Assembly: GCF_050003625.1 (NCBI RefSeq)
Contig: NC_134398.1
Span: forward strand, 100,793,664 to 100,857,663
Direction: 5' to 3'
From: Haematobia irritans
Lineage: Eukaryota; Arthropoda; Insecta; Diptera; Muscidae
Length of the DNA: 64,000 nt
The notes beneath the pieces were generated by a model. That model saw only the letters and a list, made by a program, of their open reading frames with translations. It was not told the DNA's origin and made no database searches. Position 1 is the first letter of the stretch, and each line of letters opens with the position of its first letter. Both the position numbers and the translations under genes were made by a program. Shown here piece after piece: positions 1-11,869 of the stretch.

Positions 1-2
1 TT

Positions 3-2591
3 CCTTTAGCCAGCCAAATCATTGAAAATGACATGTATATTGACGATGTAATCACCGGTAGTCATGACATAGAGTCGGCTTTGCTTGCCAAACAACATCT
101 GATCTCAGCACTCCATTCCGGATGTTTTCCACTTCGGAAGTGGACATCCAATTCTTCCGAAATCCTAGGGGATTTGCCAAGACAACATTTATTGACCGAA
201 GATTTCCTAAGCTTCGATGATAGTAGTCAGACGAAGACATTAGGAGTGCGATGGAACGCAAAGTCCGATCATTTTATATTCACTACGCATATGTTGTCGC
301 AAAGGACTCAATATACTAAGCGACAGGTTCTTGCGGATATCGCCAAGATATTCGACCCAGCTGGGTGGTTAGCGCCCATTGTGGTTGTGGCGAAAATATT
401 CATGCGCAAAGTATGGCTCTCTGGCGTGAATTGGGATGAAAGTATTTCATCTGATTGTCTACGTGACTGGATGAAGTTCCGAGAAAGTTATTCCAAGGTC
501 GATAGCATACAGTTGCCACGGTGGGTCTCATATTCTCCAACCTGTCAAATAGAATTCCATGCATTTTGTGATGCGTCAGAGGACGCATATGCAACAGCCA
601 TATATGTCCGAGTGCATTTAGATAATGATTTGATCATTGTTAATTTGTTAACGTCAAAATCCCGTGTCTCTCCAGTGAAAACGATTTCTATTCCCAAACT
701 TGAGCTTTGTGGAGCAACCCTTTTGGCTGAGACTGCCGATTCCATTATTCCTTTCATGAATATTCCCAATGCCGAACTTTACAAATGGACCGATTCAACC
801 ATTGTACTTGCGTGGCTACAGAAACCGCCATGTCAATGGAAAGTATTTGTAGCCAATCGCGTTTCCATTATCGCAAACAAGATAGGGACAGACAAGTGGT
901 TTCATGTTGATACATCATCTAATCCTGCCGACTTAGCAAGTCGTGGCGTTTACACCCAAGAACTCATTAATAGTCGGTTATGGTGGCATGGCCCGGAATG
1001 GCTTGGACAACCGAAAAAGTTTTGGCCTCCTAGTACCACTTTCATCCCCGATACTGATCTCGAAAGAAAACCTCTACGCGTTAACGTGGCTAGCGTCCAA
1101 GGAACTCAAGATATCTTAGAAAGATTTTGATCCTATGGACGTGCAGTTCGAGTTATGTGTTATGTTTTTAGGTTCATCCACAAATCGAATAAAAAATATG
1201 AATCGTCCCAATATACATCAACCTTACTGTCCGCATCTGAGGTAATTTATGTCAAAAATCGTCTTATTACGATTTCTCAAAGGAGATATTATCCTACGGT
1301 ATATAAAGCATTATGTAACAAGTGCGACGTGCCAAAGACATCATCCATTCTTAATCTGAATCCCTTCCTTGATCGAAATAATATTATTCGCTCTATGGGT
1401 AGATTGGTTTATTCACCTTCTCTTAATTATGATGAAAGACATCCGATTATTCTGCCCTACAATGCGAATCTCACAAAACTCCTCGTTGAATTTACTCACA
1501 TTCTCTCATTGCACGGAGGTAACCAGCTGGTTATGAATCTAATTCGAATGCAGTTTTGGGTTCCACGATTGAGAAACCTTGTGAAATTGGTAATTCATAA
1601 TTGTAAAACATGTGTCCTCCATAAAAAGAAAACGCTTTCGCAAATTATGTCCGCTTTGCCTCCCGAAAGAACCACGTTCCATTGGCCTTTCTATTCGACT
1701 GGTATCGATTTTGCAGGCCCTTTTGACATCAAAAGTTTTGTTGGAAGAGGCTGCAAACTTACAAAAGGCTATGTTTGTCTGTTCGTGTGTTTTGCTACCA
1801 AAGCGATTCACTTAGAATTGACTTCCTCCTTATCCACTTCGTACTTTATCGCGGTTTTCCAGAGGTTCATATCACGAAGAGGTTGTCCACGTCACATATA
1901 CTCCGATAACGGCACGAATTTCGTTGGGGCCTCAAGACAAATAGCCAGAGATTTCTTTGAAGCATCGCGAGCAAGTATTGTTTCTCAATTCGTTCATCAA
2001 AATGTGTCCTGGCACTTCATCCCGCCTGGCGCCCCACACATGGGAGGTTTGAGGGAGGCAGGGGTTAAGAGTTTTAAAACTCATTTCCGCAAAGTGTCAG
2101 GTAACTTTAAATACTCATTCGAAGAGTTTTGTACACTTCTAACCAAAGTTGAAGCATGTCTAAACTCTAGACCCATTTCAACCATGTCTGAAAATCCTGG
2201 GGATTTAAACCCATTAACACCAGGACACTTCCTTACCGGGCATTCTATACTAGCTCCTCCTGAAACTATATCCGATGATCGCATTGAATCAGTAGTTAAT
2301 CGATGGCAACGCGTTAAGGTCTTACATCATAATTTCGTCCAGAGATGGAAATCCGAATATTTAAAGGAGCTTCACAAACGTAATAAGTGGAAAAATCCTG
2401 AAAATGATATTGAAATCGATTCGATAGTAGTAATCCGCGACGAAAATACATCACCAAATGAATGGAGAATCGGTCGGGTAACTCGACTCTTCCCAGGAAA
2501 GGATAATCGAATTAGAGTTGCTGAGATATACACCCCGAGGGGAGTTTTAACGCGACCTATTGTAAAGCTCGTTGTTCTTCCAACTCAGTAA
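3..2591 (+). pseudogene. BEL-1 pol, 3' part (RT end, RNase H, integrase)
   Basis: C-terminal part of a BEL/Pao polyprotein, open at the window edge. It begins just before the RT active site (YIDDV at 42-56, so the ATG at 33 is internal), continues through the A17/RNase H-like region (CDASEDAY, then KWTDSTIVLAW), the HHCC integrase zinc module (H near HGGNQ, then CKTC), the DDE core (GIDFAGPF, YSDNGTNF, and E in GGLREAG) and a DUF5641-type tail ending RPIVKLVV. One in-frame TGA at 1128-1130 separates the RNase H half from the integrase half; the frame is the same on both sides. BEL-2 has Ser at the matching position, so this is a point nonsense mutation. The R in GGLREAG is W in BEL-2. With this stop the copy cannot make an uninterrupted polyprotein. 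Confidence 0.93.
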
Positions 2592-3448
2592 CGTCCGTTT
2601 ATTCCCTTAGCTCATTATTTTATTACAATTTACTTTCAGATATTTGCTTACTAATATTCATTCAAATACCACGAATTGTAAAAAATCGTCCCGACAGCCA
2701 TCAACCGAATGTTAGACGTCAAAACAAGCGTTTTCAATGCCGAATTTGTTCCAAGCACCATCCGTTGCGACTATGCAAAAAGTTTCTGTCGATGGACTCA
2801 AAAAAGAGGCAACGAGCCGTATAAAGATTTAACTACTGCGTTAATTGTTTAGCTCACCGCCACTCCAAAGCCGGGTGCTTTACTAAGTCAGGTTGTCATA
2901 TATGTCGTCGACGTCATCATACTTTACTGCACCGCAACCCCCATATAGAGCACGACAACAAGGTAATCGACACACCAGCGGCATCCGCCATGGCTGCAAT
3001 CTTTCAACCACAAGCCATTACCATTTTGCCCACTGCCATAGTAAAGATTGTTCATGGAGGTCGGTTACATCCTATAAGAATTCTTATTGACACTGGCTCT
3101 TCAATTAGTCGTGTATCGAAGAAAATTGTAGCAAAGATTGGAATCGCAATTGATCGTGTTGGAGACTCACTCATGTGCCAAGTAACTTTTCGCTCTATTT
3201 CAGATCGTCAACTTAAGATTACTTCTCTTATGCGCGTTGACAACCGCATCGAAATGAAAACACCAGCAAAAACTCTACCGAAGCCTTCTAAGGAACAATT
3301 CGTAAATTTGATAATGGCAGATTCGGAGTTTCACGAGAGTAAGGTCATTTCTATGGTACTAGGCGCTGACTTATACCCCAGGATAATGTTGGGTGGAATA
3401 ATACCTAACATCGACGGAAATTTAATCTCGGGGAATTGTCCCATGTAA
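2525..3448 (+). pseudogene. BEL-1 3' accessory frame: zinc knuckles plus retropepsin-like domain
   Basis: This frame overlaps the last 66 nt of pol in the -1 register and has no stop until TAA at 2822-2824. It encodes a basic stretch, then CRICSKHHPLRLC and, after the stop, CVNCLAHRHSKAGC and CHICRRRHH, which are CCHC-type knuckles with the HHTLLH signature of BEL Gag. A DUF1758-like aspartic protease domain follows with an intact catalytic motif (LIDTGSSISRV). It ends shortly after ADLYPRIMLGG. The same domain order occurs after pol in BEL-2, and a polypurine tract and LTR start lie downstream, so it belongs to this element rather than being a chance neighbour. Expression could need splicing (a TTACTTTCAG acceptor-like site ends at 2639), recoding, or repair of an indel. 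Confidence 0.75.
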
Positions 3449-3628
3449 AAAAAAAAAACATAAATGTTAAATTCCTTTACAAAACAAAAAATGTGAAATA
3501 TGAGTATCTGAATTTACCATTGACTAATATAAATGAAATGCCAAACTAGATTAAGATCTCTCTTGAAACCAAAACATGGAAAATAATATATATATCTATA
3601 TAAATACACACACATTGATGGTACCCAT
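3449..3628. other. AT-rich 3' untranslated spacer of BEL-1
   Basis: Starts with a run of A, then AT-rich DNA with a TATATATAT and CACACACA stretch. No coding signal is seen. It lies between the accessory frame and the polypurine tract. Confidence 0.5.
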
Positions 3629-3900
3629 CAAGGGGCCCGGAATGTTTAAACCGACATCCCTACAAAATTTATACTAAGATATAATATCTTTGAAATATAG
3701 ATGTCGTTTTTAGTTTTTTCGTTAAGCCATGAATTCTACTCAATTTATTACGATATTGATATTAGGTGATAAGTAATGAACCAAATAAATGTCCACTTGC
3801 TTTTCAACAACGAAAGAGTTCACTTTGGTAATATTTATTTTCTCCGGTTGGTCTCGTTACATCTGCAAACCTTTTCCTTTGGTCTTTTGTTGTTTTTTCC
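3629..3900 (+). repeat. BEL-1 polypurine tract and start of 3' LTR
   Basis: AAGGGGCCCGGAA at about 3630-3642 is followed directly by TGTTTAAACCG (from 3643). BEL-2 shows the same layout: a G-rich tract ending CGGAA directly followed by TGTTGAAG. The right end of the LTR cannot be fixed; 3900 is approximate, and gypsy-1 sequence is recognisable from about 4000. Confidence 0.55.
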
Positions 3901-3989
3901 CGAGGAATAAATTTGGAGCTACGAGGTGATATTTCATTTTGGCATATAAATTCCTATTCCCTACTGGTGCCATTCAGGAAGATTCCAGC

Positions 3990-6499
3990 ATCTAATCACA
4001 TGGGAAGTGAATTGTTTCCCATTATCGCTATGTACAACCTGTGGCACATCGAATTTGTGAAACAAATCACTCTCCATGAACTTTATCACATTTTTGGATG
4101 TCGCCTTGGCCATGGATTTGAGCAGGACGTACTTGCTCAGGTGGTCCAAAATTATAAAAACATAAGAATTCCCATACCTGGATTTTGGAAAAGGGCCGAT
4201 AAAATCAATAAAGACCTTTTGCCAAGGCCGGTCAGTCACTGTCTCTTCTCACATCTTCGGCCGAAGTACCTTGTTTGGAGCTTTAATTTCCTTGCAGGTA
4301 ACACATCCAACTATAAAGTCTCTCACCTGAAGAGCCATCTTAGGCCAGTAGAAATACTGACGAAGGTCGGCTAGTGTTTTACCTATGCCACAATGGCTTT
4401 TAACACTAGCTTTATGAGTGTTGGAGATGAGTTCATTTGTGAGGCCGCGCAGTACCCACAGTTTCCAAATGAATCCCTCCTGGATCGGATTTCCGTCGGA
4501 AGGTAATGTCCGCTTCTACACATAAGAGTCAATCACTTTCAAGTCGGGGAGTTGGGCTTGGTGCTCGGATATATGCTCCCTCAATTGGACATATTCTTCG
4601 GATTCGAACTCCTCGGACTTCATTTCAATAAGGGGACTTCCATCAACAAACATGCCCAATTCGTCGGCGTGCAGTCGAGACAAGGTGTCTGCAACGACGT
4701 TCTGTGTTCCTTTGCGATGCTCTATATCAAACTGGAAGGCCTGCAGTTTTAAGCTCCACCTTGCCAGTCGACCGCTGAGGTCTTTCTGTCCCATAAGCCA
4801 TTTCAGGGCGCTATGGTCCGTCACCACCGTAAAAGGCATCAGCTCTATAAAGGGCCGAAACTTCTTTATAGCGCTGATGACGGCCAAACACTCCCGCTCA
4901 GTTACGCTGTAATTTCTTTCAGCCTTGGATAACTGAGCGGAGTGGAAAGCTATGGGACGTTCATAGCTCTCAGCGTCGATATGGTACAGTACTGGGCCAA
5001 TTCCTAGATTAGAGGCATCGCATTAGACATAGAACCTCTTGTCGAAAAAGGGGTGGCTCAAGATAGGGCTGGTCGTCAATGCCACCTTCAGGCTCTCGAA
5101 AGATTCTTTCGCATCCTCATCAAAAACAAATTCCCGTCCTTTCTTAAGTGTGCGAGTAATCGGAGCCGTGATTGTGGCGTAATCGCGTATAAATCGCCGG
5201 AACCATGACGCCATTCCAAGAAAGCTCCTTACGTCACGCGGGGTTTTTGGTGTCGGGATTTTGACGATTGCATCTATCTTAGAGGGGTCCGGCTTAAGTT
5301 TGCCCTCTCCAACAATGTACCCCAGATACCTTAGCTCGCGCCTGCAGAACTTCGACTTACTCAAGTTAATCGTCAAGTTTGCCTGGGTCAACAGCTTTCC
5401 GACCTGCCGAAGGAGCGTAATATGCGAATCGAAATCAGGGGAGATGACCAACAGATCGTCGAGATAGACGAAGACTTTCTGTCTGAGTTCCGAGGTGATC
5501 ACCTTATCCACTAACCGACATAACCGCTGGGCTGCATTGCAGAGCCCAAACGGCATAACGGTAAATTGATAATGTGGTCTCCCCGGAACCGTAAACGCTG
5601 TCTTCGGTCTACTCTCCTTCGCAAGTGGCACCTGCCAAAATGCATCCTTCAGGTCGATGCTGGAAATAAGGAATGTGTCCTGCAGTCGGCTGAGCAGGCT
5701 ATCTATGAAAGGAAGCGGATACGCGTCTTTTATGGTACAGTCGTTGAGCCTCCTAGCATACAAACACAGTCTTTTCTTCTCTCCTTTGCGGACGAGTGTC
5801 ACCGGAGAGTTCCAAGGACTGGAGCTAGGTTCAATGACGCCTAGAATCAACATTCGGTCCAATTCCCCGTAGATAAGCTGCTCAACTGCTGGCGAAACCG
5901 GGTACAGGCGCTGCTTCACCGGGGCAGCATCGCCTGTATCTATGGTGTGCTCCACCACGGAAGTCCTTCCAAGACCATGCACCTCATAATCCCGAAAACA
6001 AAGCTTCGCCTCATCCAACTTAGCTCTCTGATCCTCGCTCAATTGGTGCTCATCTGGGTCTGGGGCCGACTCTATGGAGAGACTTCCTAAAAGACCAGGA
6101 GCAATGCCAAAAAGAGCCAAAAATCGACCCCACAATACATTGCATTCTCCAAGCCAGGAACCAAATATATATCCATCTCGTGTGTCTTTCCTTCATACGA
6201 AACGGTCGCCTTTACCAGCCCAATTCAGGAAATTCTCGATCCGCTCGCAGTACCGACACTGCACTTATGTACAGGAGTTATCCTCAAATTAAGTTCGTGC
6301 ACTAATGGAAGGCAATCTTTTCCAAGGCAAGTAATCGATGCCCCACTATCGAACAATGCTCGAATACTGTGGCCGTTTAAGGAAACGTTTCGGAAGGGTC
6401 TCGGATCCATCTGGGTCTTAAAGCTAGAAATAAAGGTAGAATTTATCGAGCGTCTCTTATTGCCAAATCGTCCATTTCGTCATATATTTCGCTCACATT
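3990..6499 (-). pseudogene. gypsy-1 pol: protease, RT, RNase H, integrase (broken)
   Basis: Read from 6499 downwards: retropepsin with DSG (LFDSGASITCL, about 6410-6225), then after a frame change RT (about 6135-5023, with VYLDDLLVISPDF as catalytic YxDD), RNase H (TDHSALKWL region, 4887-4516), integrase zinc module and core up to VVHSDNGKQFTS. From RT to integrase the frame is constant but interrupted by TAA at 5023, TAG at 4516 and TGA near 4240. The core stops after the second catalytic Asp, so the catalytic Glu and C-terminus are missing. Family and order are clear; the copy is dead. The sequence left of about 4000 on this strand is no longer pol-like. Confidence 0.88.
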
Positions 6500-6507
6500 C
6501 CTCGCAG

Positions 6508-6531
6508 GTAGGTTAGGTTAGGTTAGGTTAA
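6508..6531 (-). repeat. (GGTTA)n 3' tail of LOA-1
   Basis: Four to five GGTTA units at the 3' terminus of the LINE, next to the target duplication. Simple-repeat tails of this kind replace poly(A) in several insect LINEs. It is not a telomere: it is short and bounded on both sides by TE sequence. Confidence 0.8.
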
Positions 6532-6652
6532 AGTGGCAGCCCGATTAAATTTCAGGCTCACTTAGACTATTCAATCCATTGTGATACCACATTTAACTAA
6601 AAGTACCAATTACATATGGGCACTTCTAGTCTTAACCACTGAACCTTCTCTA

Positions 6653-7282
6653 TTATTTACTTTTGTGGAACCAACCAGATTGCTCCAAAAACATTAACAA
6701 ACTGCTTAAGTTAACGTTTTCCAGGTCAGCCAGTAATCTAAAGCTATATGCTCCTAAAATTCGCTTACGCCTTACACAAAAAGCAGGACACTCACACAAG
6801 AGGTGTTTAATTGATTCCTTTTCCTCCACGTCATGACAGCTTATACAATAGTCATTATACTTCGCACATATAGTTTTTGCAAATTCGCCTATCAGGCAGC
6901 GACCCGTTATAGCAGATATTAGGAGTGCTATCTGACGCCTTGAGATCACTAGCATATCTAGTGTGCGGTTTAAGTTTAAATGGGGCCATATTTGCTTGGT
7001 GTCGTTACAACCCTTGCAATTTCCCCATCGAATATTGGCCATCATAACAGCCTTCTCACGCAGTAAGAGCTTGCAGGTGGCCAGAGGCATACTAACAGAT
7101 TCTAGTTCCCCTGGAATATGTAAGGTAGTTCCTAGCCTTGCTAACACATCTGCTTCACAGTTCCCCGGTATGTTCCTATGACCAGGCACCCATATTAGGT
7201 GAATATTGTACTGCTCAGCCATCTCGTTGAGAGATTTGCGGCAGTCTACGGCCGTTTTTGAGTTAAGGAACACAGAGTCCAA
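6653..7282 (-). pseudogene. LOA-1 RNase H remnant and C-terminal Cys/His domain
   Basis: Encodes the second half of an RNase H domain (IHLIWVPGHRNIPGNCEADVLA, with H and D of the active site) followed by a C-terminal CxxC-H-C pattern (YCISCHDVEEKESIKHLLCEC) common in I/LOA ORF2 ends. The first catalytic Asp region is missing. Copy LOA-2 has about 260 extra bases here, including NIYSDSQPAI, so a deletion near 7283-7290 removed the N-terminal part of RNase H and shifted the frame relative to the RT ORF. The remnant begins in the frame without a natural start. Confidence 0.82.
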
Positions 7283-7290
7283 GGATTTTA

Positions 7291-9870
7291 TTATAACTCG
7301 CGCAACCGCACAGCCGTTGTTGCAGCTGACTGTTTGGCCAAAATGTCTAAAGGCAATAGATGTAGCATGACATTAAGGGAGTCTGTTCCTGTCTTACTAA
7401 ATGCGCCTGAGATACATAAGCTCGCCATACGCTGAACTTTATCTAAACAAGTCGGTTTCTGAAGTGCCGGCCACCAGACTACAACACCATATAGCATTAT
7501 AGGTCTAACCACTGCCGTGTATAGCCAATGCACAATTTTTGGTCTTAGTCCCCACTTTTTCCCTATTGCCTTTTTGCACGAGTACAAAGCTACCGTGGCT
7601 TTTCTCGCCCTCTCTTCAATATTAAGCCTAAAATTCAGCTTCCTGTCCAAAATAACGCCAAGGTATTTTGCACACTCACCAAAGGGAATTTCAGTACCCC
7701 CTAAGGAAATGGGCCTAACCGTGGGAGTTTTGCGACCTTTGCAGTACATGACTATTTCTGTCTTTGCTGGATTTACACCAAGACCATTATCTTTCGCCCA
7801 TTTCTCAGTCATCCGGAGAGCTCTCTGTATAATATCTCTGATTGTGGATGGGAATTTTCCCCTGACTGCTAGCGCCACATCATCTGCGTATGCCACCACT
7901 TTTATCCTTTCTTTTTCTAGAGAAACCAGAAGGTTTTTTATAGCAACATTCCAAAGAAGAGGTGATAGAACTCCTCCTTGGGGAGTGCCTCTGTTCACAT
8001 ACCTTTGTATGTTTGCTTGCCCTAGTGTGGCTGAAATACGTCTCTTCATTAGAAGTTCGTCTAACAGCCTAAGTATACCTGGATCAACATTCAGAGTTGT
8101 CAGTCCATTTAATATCGAGCTCGGATGGACATTATTGAACGCCCCTTCGATGTCTAGAAATGCCACGATTGTGTATTCTTTGACAGATAGTGAGCTTTCA
8201 ATAAAGCTGGCCAGTTCATGCAATGCGGTCTCAGTAGACCTGCCCTTCGAGTATGCATGCTGTCGTTTCGAGAGCAAACCTGAATCCACGCTAGTTCTAA
8301 GATACATGTCTATCATCCTCTCCAGGGTCTTAAGTAGGGATGAGGATAAGCTGATTGGTCGGAAATCCTTCGCACTCGAGTGAGAGGCTTTTCCTGCTTT
8401 AGGTATGAAGACGACTTTTGTTTCCCTCCACTTTTCTGGAATATATGCTAAGTTTACACATTGTTTATATATCACCGTCAACCAGGGGATAATTCTTTCA
8501 GCCACTGCCTGTAACTCCGCCGGAGTAATTCCATCAGGTCCGGGGGATTTGAATGGTCCAAAGCTATTTAAAGCCCATTTTATTCTAGATTCCGACACAA
8601 TTTCCTCGATAGGAAATGATCGCTGAGCCTCTGTTACAGAGCCGGAACATGGTTCAACCGTCTGATTTCCAGGGAAGTGTGTGTCCAAAAGTACCTCCAA
8701 CGTCTCCTCACTGGACGTTGTCCAATTTCCCTCCGATGTTTTAATGAAACCTGGAGCGGTGTTAGTGGATGCTAGTACCTTCCGTAGTCTGGAAGCCTCT
8801 GACGTATTCTCAATACTGCTACAGTAATCATCCCAAGAGTTTTGTTGAGACCTTCTCAGTTCTCGTTTATATTCTCTCAGATTCACCTTGTAAGTGTCCC
8901 AATCCTCCGGAGCTCTTGTGGACTTTGCCTTGTTAAAGAGCTTCCTGCAGGATTTCCTCATATTACTTAATTCCGTAGTCCACCATGGCCGATTTTTTCC
9001 CCTTGGCTTTCCTCTAGGGCATGCAGCTTTCAGTGAAATTTTGAAGGCCTTAGTAATCCGCTCCACTGCGTGTTCGATATCTTGCACAGTGCTCATATTT
9101 GTCTCCGGCACTTCCGGTATCATCAAATTGAACGATTCCCTATACCTATTCCAATCAGCTTTCCTAACATTTGACGGAAATATGGTCTTTGAAGTACGAA
9201 CAGCCAATCTGAAACTGATGTAGCGATGATCTGAGAAGCTATTTTCCCTCAAAACTTGCCACTCAGATATCTTATCATTCAGTTCCGGAGAGGTTAACGT
9301 TACGTCCAAAACCTCTTGTCTGTTCCTGGTGACGAAGGTTGGTGCATCTCCCTTATTGCAAACTACCAGGTTAGTACGCAAAATAAACTCTATTAGCGAC
9401 TCTCCCCTTGCATTAGTATCACTACTTCCCCAAATACTATGATGTGCATTTGCATCGCATCCCATAATGAGTTTTGTCTTTGTTTTTAGTGACTCCTCAA
9501 CTAAGGTCTTAACGGCACAGGGTGGCATATCCCTATCATGTCCCATGTAGACCGAAGATACCCAATATTTGCATGTGGATATCTCTAGACTGGCTACGAC
9601 AGTGTCTGCATTGCTCAATGAAGGAAGCAGAAACAAGTTTAGTTCGTTTTTAGCAATTATACATGCTCGATTTATATCGTTACCGCTATTATGCAAAAGT
9701 TTGAAACCCGGAGTGCTTAATTCACAGATCTTGTTCTTATATATGTATGGTTCTTGAATAAGAACTATATCTATGTCTCCTTTCATCAGGAGAACTTTTA
9801 AGGCAGCACAAGCGGCCTTACAATGGTGAAGATTTATCTGGAGGAACCGTAGAACCATCCAAATTTTCAA
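7291..9870 (-). pseudogene. LOA-1 ORF2: AP endonuclease and reverse transcriptase
   Basis: 859 residues open. Residues about 5-235 are an APE-type endonuclease (FLQINLHHCKAA, VLIQEPY, MGCDANAHHSIWGS, and SDHRYISF for the terminal D-H pair). RT spans about 440-760, with TPQGGVLSPLLWN and catalytic AYADDVALAV (YADD at about 661-664), followed by thumb sequence ending AATTAVRLREL and a stop created by the adjacent deletion. The natural start is probably the Met at residue 5 (MVLRFLQIN). It overlaps the end of ORF1 in another frame. APE and RT look intact, but the ORF lost most of RNase H, so the copy is unlikely to be autonomous. Confidence 0.9.
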
Positions 9871-10048
9871 CCACCGTCACATCAGCCGCTTCAATTGAGT
9901 CATCAAGGGCTTCCTCTTCACAGATCTCGGTGACTCTCGCAACAATCCGCGGTTCAGCTTTGGTGAGGCTTGAGCCTGTAGAAACTTCCCGCATATGATT
10001 TTCGCCATAGTCTGTAGGTTTTATGTCTCCTTCGGCTTCGCTAGGAGA
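9818..10048 (-). pseudogene. C-terminal tail of LOA-1 ORF1
   Basis: An open frame of about 75 codons (for example PRIVARVTEICEEEALDDS, ending DKSSPL and TAA at 9820-9818) overlaps the ORF2 start. Position and overlap fit the acidic end of a LINE ORF1. No zinc knuckle remains, because the element is 5' truncated about 20 nt upstream. Identification rests mainly on position. Confidence 0.5.
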
Positions 10049-10080
10049 TTTTTTTCACTGCTGACTCTACCTCGCAGGTA

Positions 10081-11129
10081 GATTCAGACGGATCACTGTT
10101 GATATTCTCTTTCCAGAAGATCTTCGGCTTTTCGGCATTCAGTCCGCAAATGTTCAACTGAATAGATCTGAGTGCCGAATATCAGATGAGCCAGTTTTGG
10201 CTTCAGACCTGCTTTTATGATGTCTATGACTTCGTGTTGTTGGAGTGGCTCTCGCAATTGAGTTCGAAGGCTGTTAATTGCGTCGATAAACTGCGTCACT
10301 CTTTCCTCGCGGCCTTGCTTACGATCCATCAATTGCCTCAACACCTCCACGTTGGAGTGGTATCGTTGAAATTCCCGCACGATATCACATCTAAGGTTCT
10401 TCCAATTTATATGGGGATGTAGTTTTATGCGGTCCCAGTACCATTGGTTCGCTCTTCCTTCCAGCAAGTGGTGAAATCCTTCCAATAGTTCTTCATCAGA
10501 GCATTCATAACTTCGCTGCATTCTGTCAACTCGAAATATAAAGTCCTCTATCAAAGGAGTTTTAGAGGTCCCATCGAATTTTATGCCCCATTTATTGAAA
10601 CTTGGATATTTGGGTCTAGATATGTGCTCGTCTGGATATGGCGTTTGATTTCGCGAATCTCTTGTATAACCGGTTGACCTATTTCGCCTTTCATTATTGT
10701 TTCCATTCTGGCCTAGGGAAGGCATGTTTTGCGCCCAATCTATCCCCCTGGAATTGTCCCTCGTATCCTCTGGGGAAACTGCTTCCCCTGAGAGGGCAAC
10801 CCTCACTGCTACTTCTACAGCCTCTTTCATCTCCGACCTAATTAATTCCAACATCGCAGCCGGGTCAATTTGTTGATCATCATATGATTGCCTGGCATCG
10901 TTTCCTTGTCCATCACTGGTCTCTTTGTTTCCTAAAGGGAAGTGATGATGTCGCCTCGTTGTCCTGGTACACCAGACCCCAACGCAAAATCATTGACTTG
11001 ACCGTCGGTTGCCGGCTGACTAGTACCATCATTTACCTCCCTATTAACATTACGGGTACTCATCCCCTGGCCACTGCCAGACGCCGCCAAATTCGATCCT
11101 TTAGGCATCATTAGCCTTAAATTTACCAA
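10081..11129 (-). pseudogene. gypsy-1 gag
   Basis: From 11129 an N-terminal segment (MVNLRLMMPKGSNLAASGS) runs to a stop at 10932. After a frame change a 253-aa segment (10854-10093) carries a capsid-like domain: KWGIKFDGTSKTPLIEDFIF, then YECSDEELLEGFHHLLEGRA and GLKPKLAHLIFGTQIYSVEHL. The same motifs occur in gypsy-2 Gag (RFDGHDRSVSVEDFIFRVE) and gypsy-5 Gag. The zinc-knuckle part is interrupted by the LINE; TCEEC next to the insertion is probably its start. Confidence 0.82.
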
Positions 11130-11847
11130 ATACTACTCAGTTACACAAAAAACACAAAAAAGGTTAACAAAAAGAAATTTCTTCAAACTGAAGGTCAAAA
11201 AAATTAACTTCCTGCGATGTAGAAGATTTATTTACCAAAATATAAGCAGAGTATGAAATTTAATATGTTTTCTCCAAAGGGTGTATGGGGAAATATATAT
11301 ATATAGGATTATGTTTGGTTTTATAAAAAGTTATTCAAAAATGTAATGCAAAAATGTTCTGAAAATTTACACTCAAAAAACTAATATGTACTCCTGTTCT
11401 TCCTATCCACGTCTTGACGGATAACCGAATCTCTCAAAACTTTAAATAAATTGATATATATAAACCTATGCGGTAACATATACAAATGGATTGACGCTTA
11501 ATAAGACTATTACATAACGGTGAGATATGGATGCAGTTATTATAAATAGACGTACGTCATAATCATTGGACGATTTGTCCTCAAAGCTAACTTACTTACA
11601 GGTCATAATGGTCCACAAGAATGCCAACTTGTTGGCGATCGTCCAAATAGTGTTACGAGTTCCGAACTTGACTTTCAACAACAAAATTGACTCTTTGCAT
11701 TGTGTGCAAAATTCAAGACTGTAAAAAGTTGCTCCCTATGGTGTCATTCCGACGCTTCGGGTTTCCGTTGTTAGAATGCGCAAATGCATGATAAAAAACG
11801 CTATTGCATGACTTCATAACTAAACAACTATCTTTCCGATCAAAAGG
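11130..11847 (-). other. gypsy-1 untranslated leader
   Basis: AT-rich DNA between the primer site and gag, with no coding signal. Its position corresponds to the 1.4 kb leader of gypsy-2. Confidence 0.6.
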
Positions 11848-11868
11848 CTCGTAATACGTTGGGCGCCA
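11848..11868 (-). promoter_or_regulatory. gypsy-1 primer binding site (tRNA-Lys type)
   Basis: On the - strand TGGCGCCCAACGT starts one base inside the LTR edge. TGGCGCCCAAC is the form complementary to a tRNA-Lys 3' end, used by gypsy and by the Osvaldo/Ulysses group. Confidence 0.8.
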
Positions 11869-11869
11869 T

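Larger units (their letters stand above)
6511..10069 (-). mobile_element. LOA-like non-LTR retrotransposon (LOA-1), 5' truncated
   Basis: 3.56 kb - strand LINE. From its 5' end: tail of ORF1, ORF2 with endonuclease and RT, an RNase H remnant with a C-terminal Cys/His region, a 3' UTR and a terminal (GGTTA)n tail. APE, RT and RNase H in one ORF2 fits the I/LOA group of the Jockey superfamily. It is truncated within ORF1, as is usual for LINEs. A second copy lies at 49908-52559. Confidence 0.85.
6500..10080. repeat. 11-bp target duplication flanking the LOA-like LINE
   Basis: CCTCGCAGGTA occurs at 6500-6510 and again at 10070-10080, directly bordering the LINE. gypsy-1 gag continues immediately to the right and protease to the left. 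This proves that the LINE inserted into gypsy-1 by target-primed reverse transcription. Confidence 0.88.

Noticed and set aside
6508..6531. (GGTTA)n as telomeric repeat
   Set aside because: Only four to five units, directly at the 3' end of a LINE and inside its target duplication, so it is the LINE tail.
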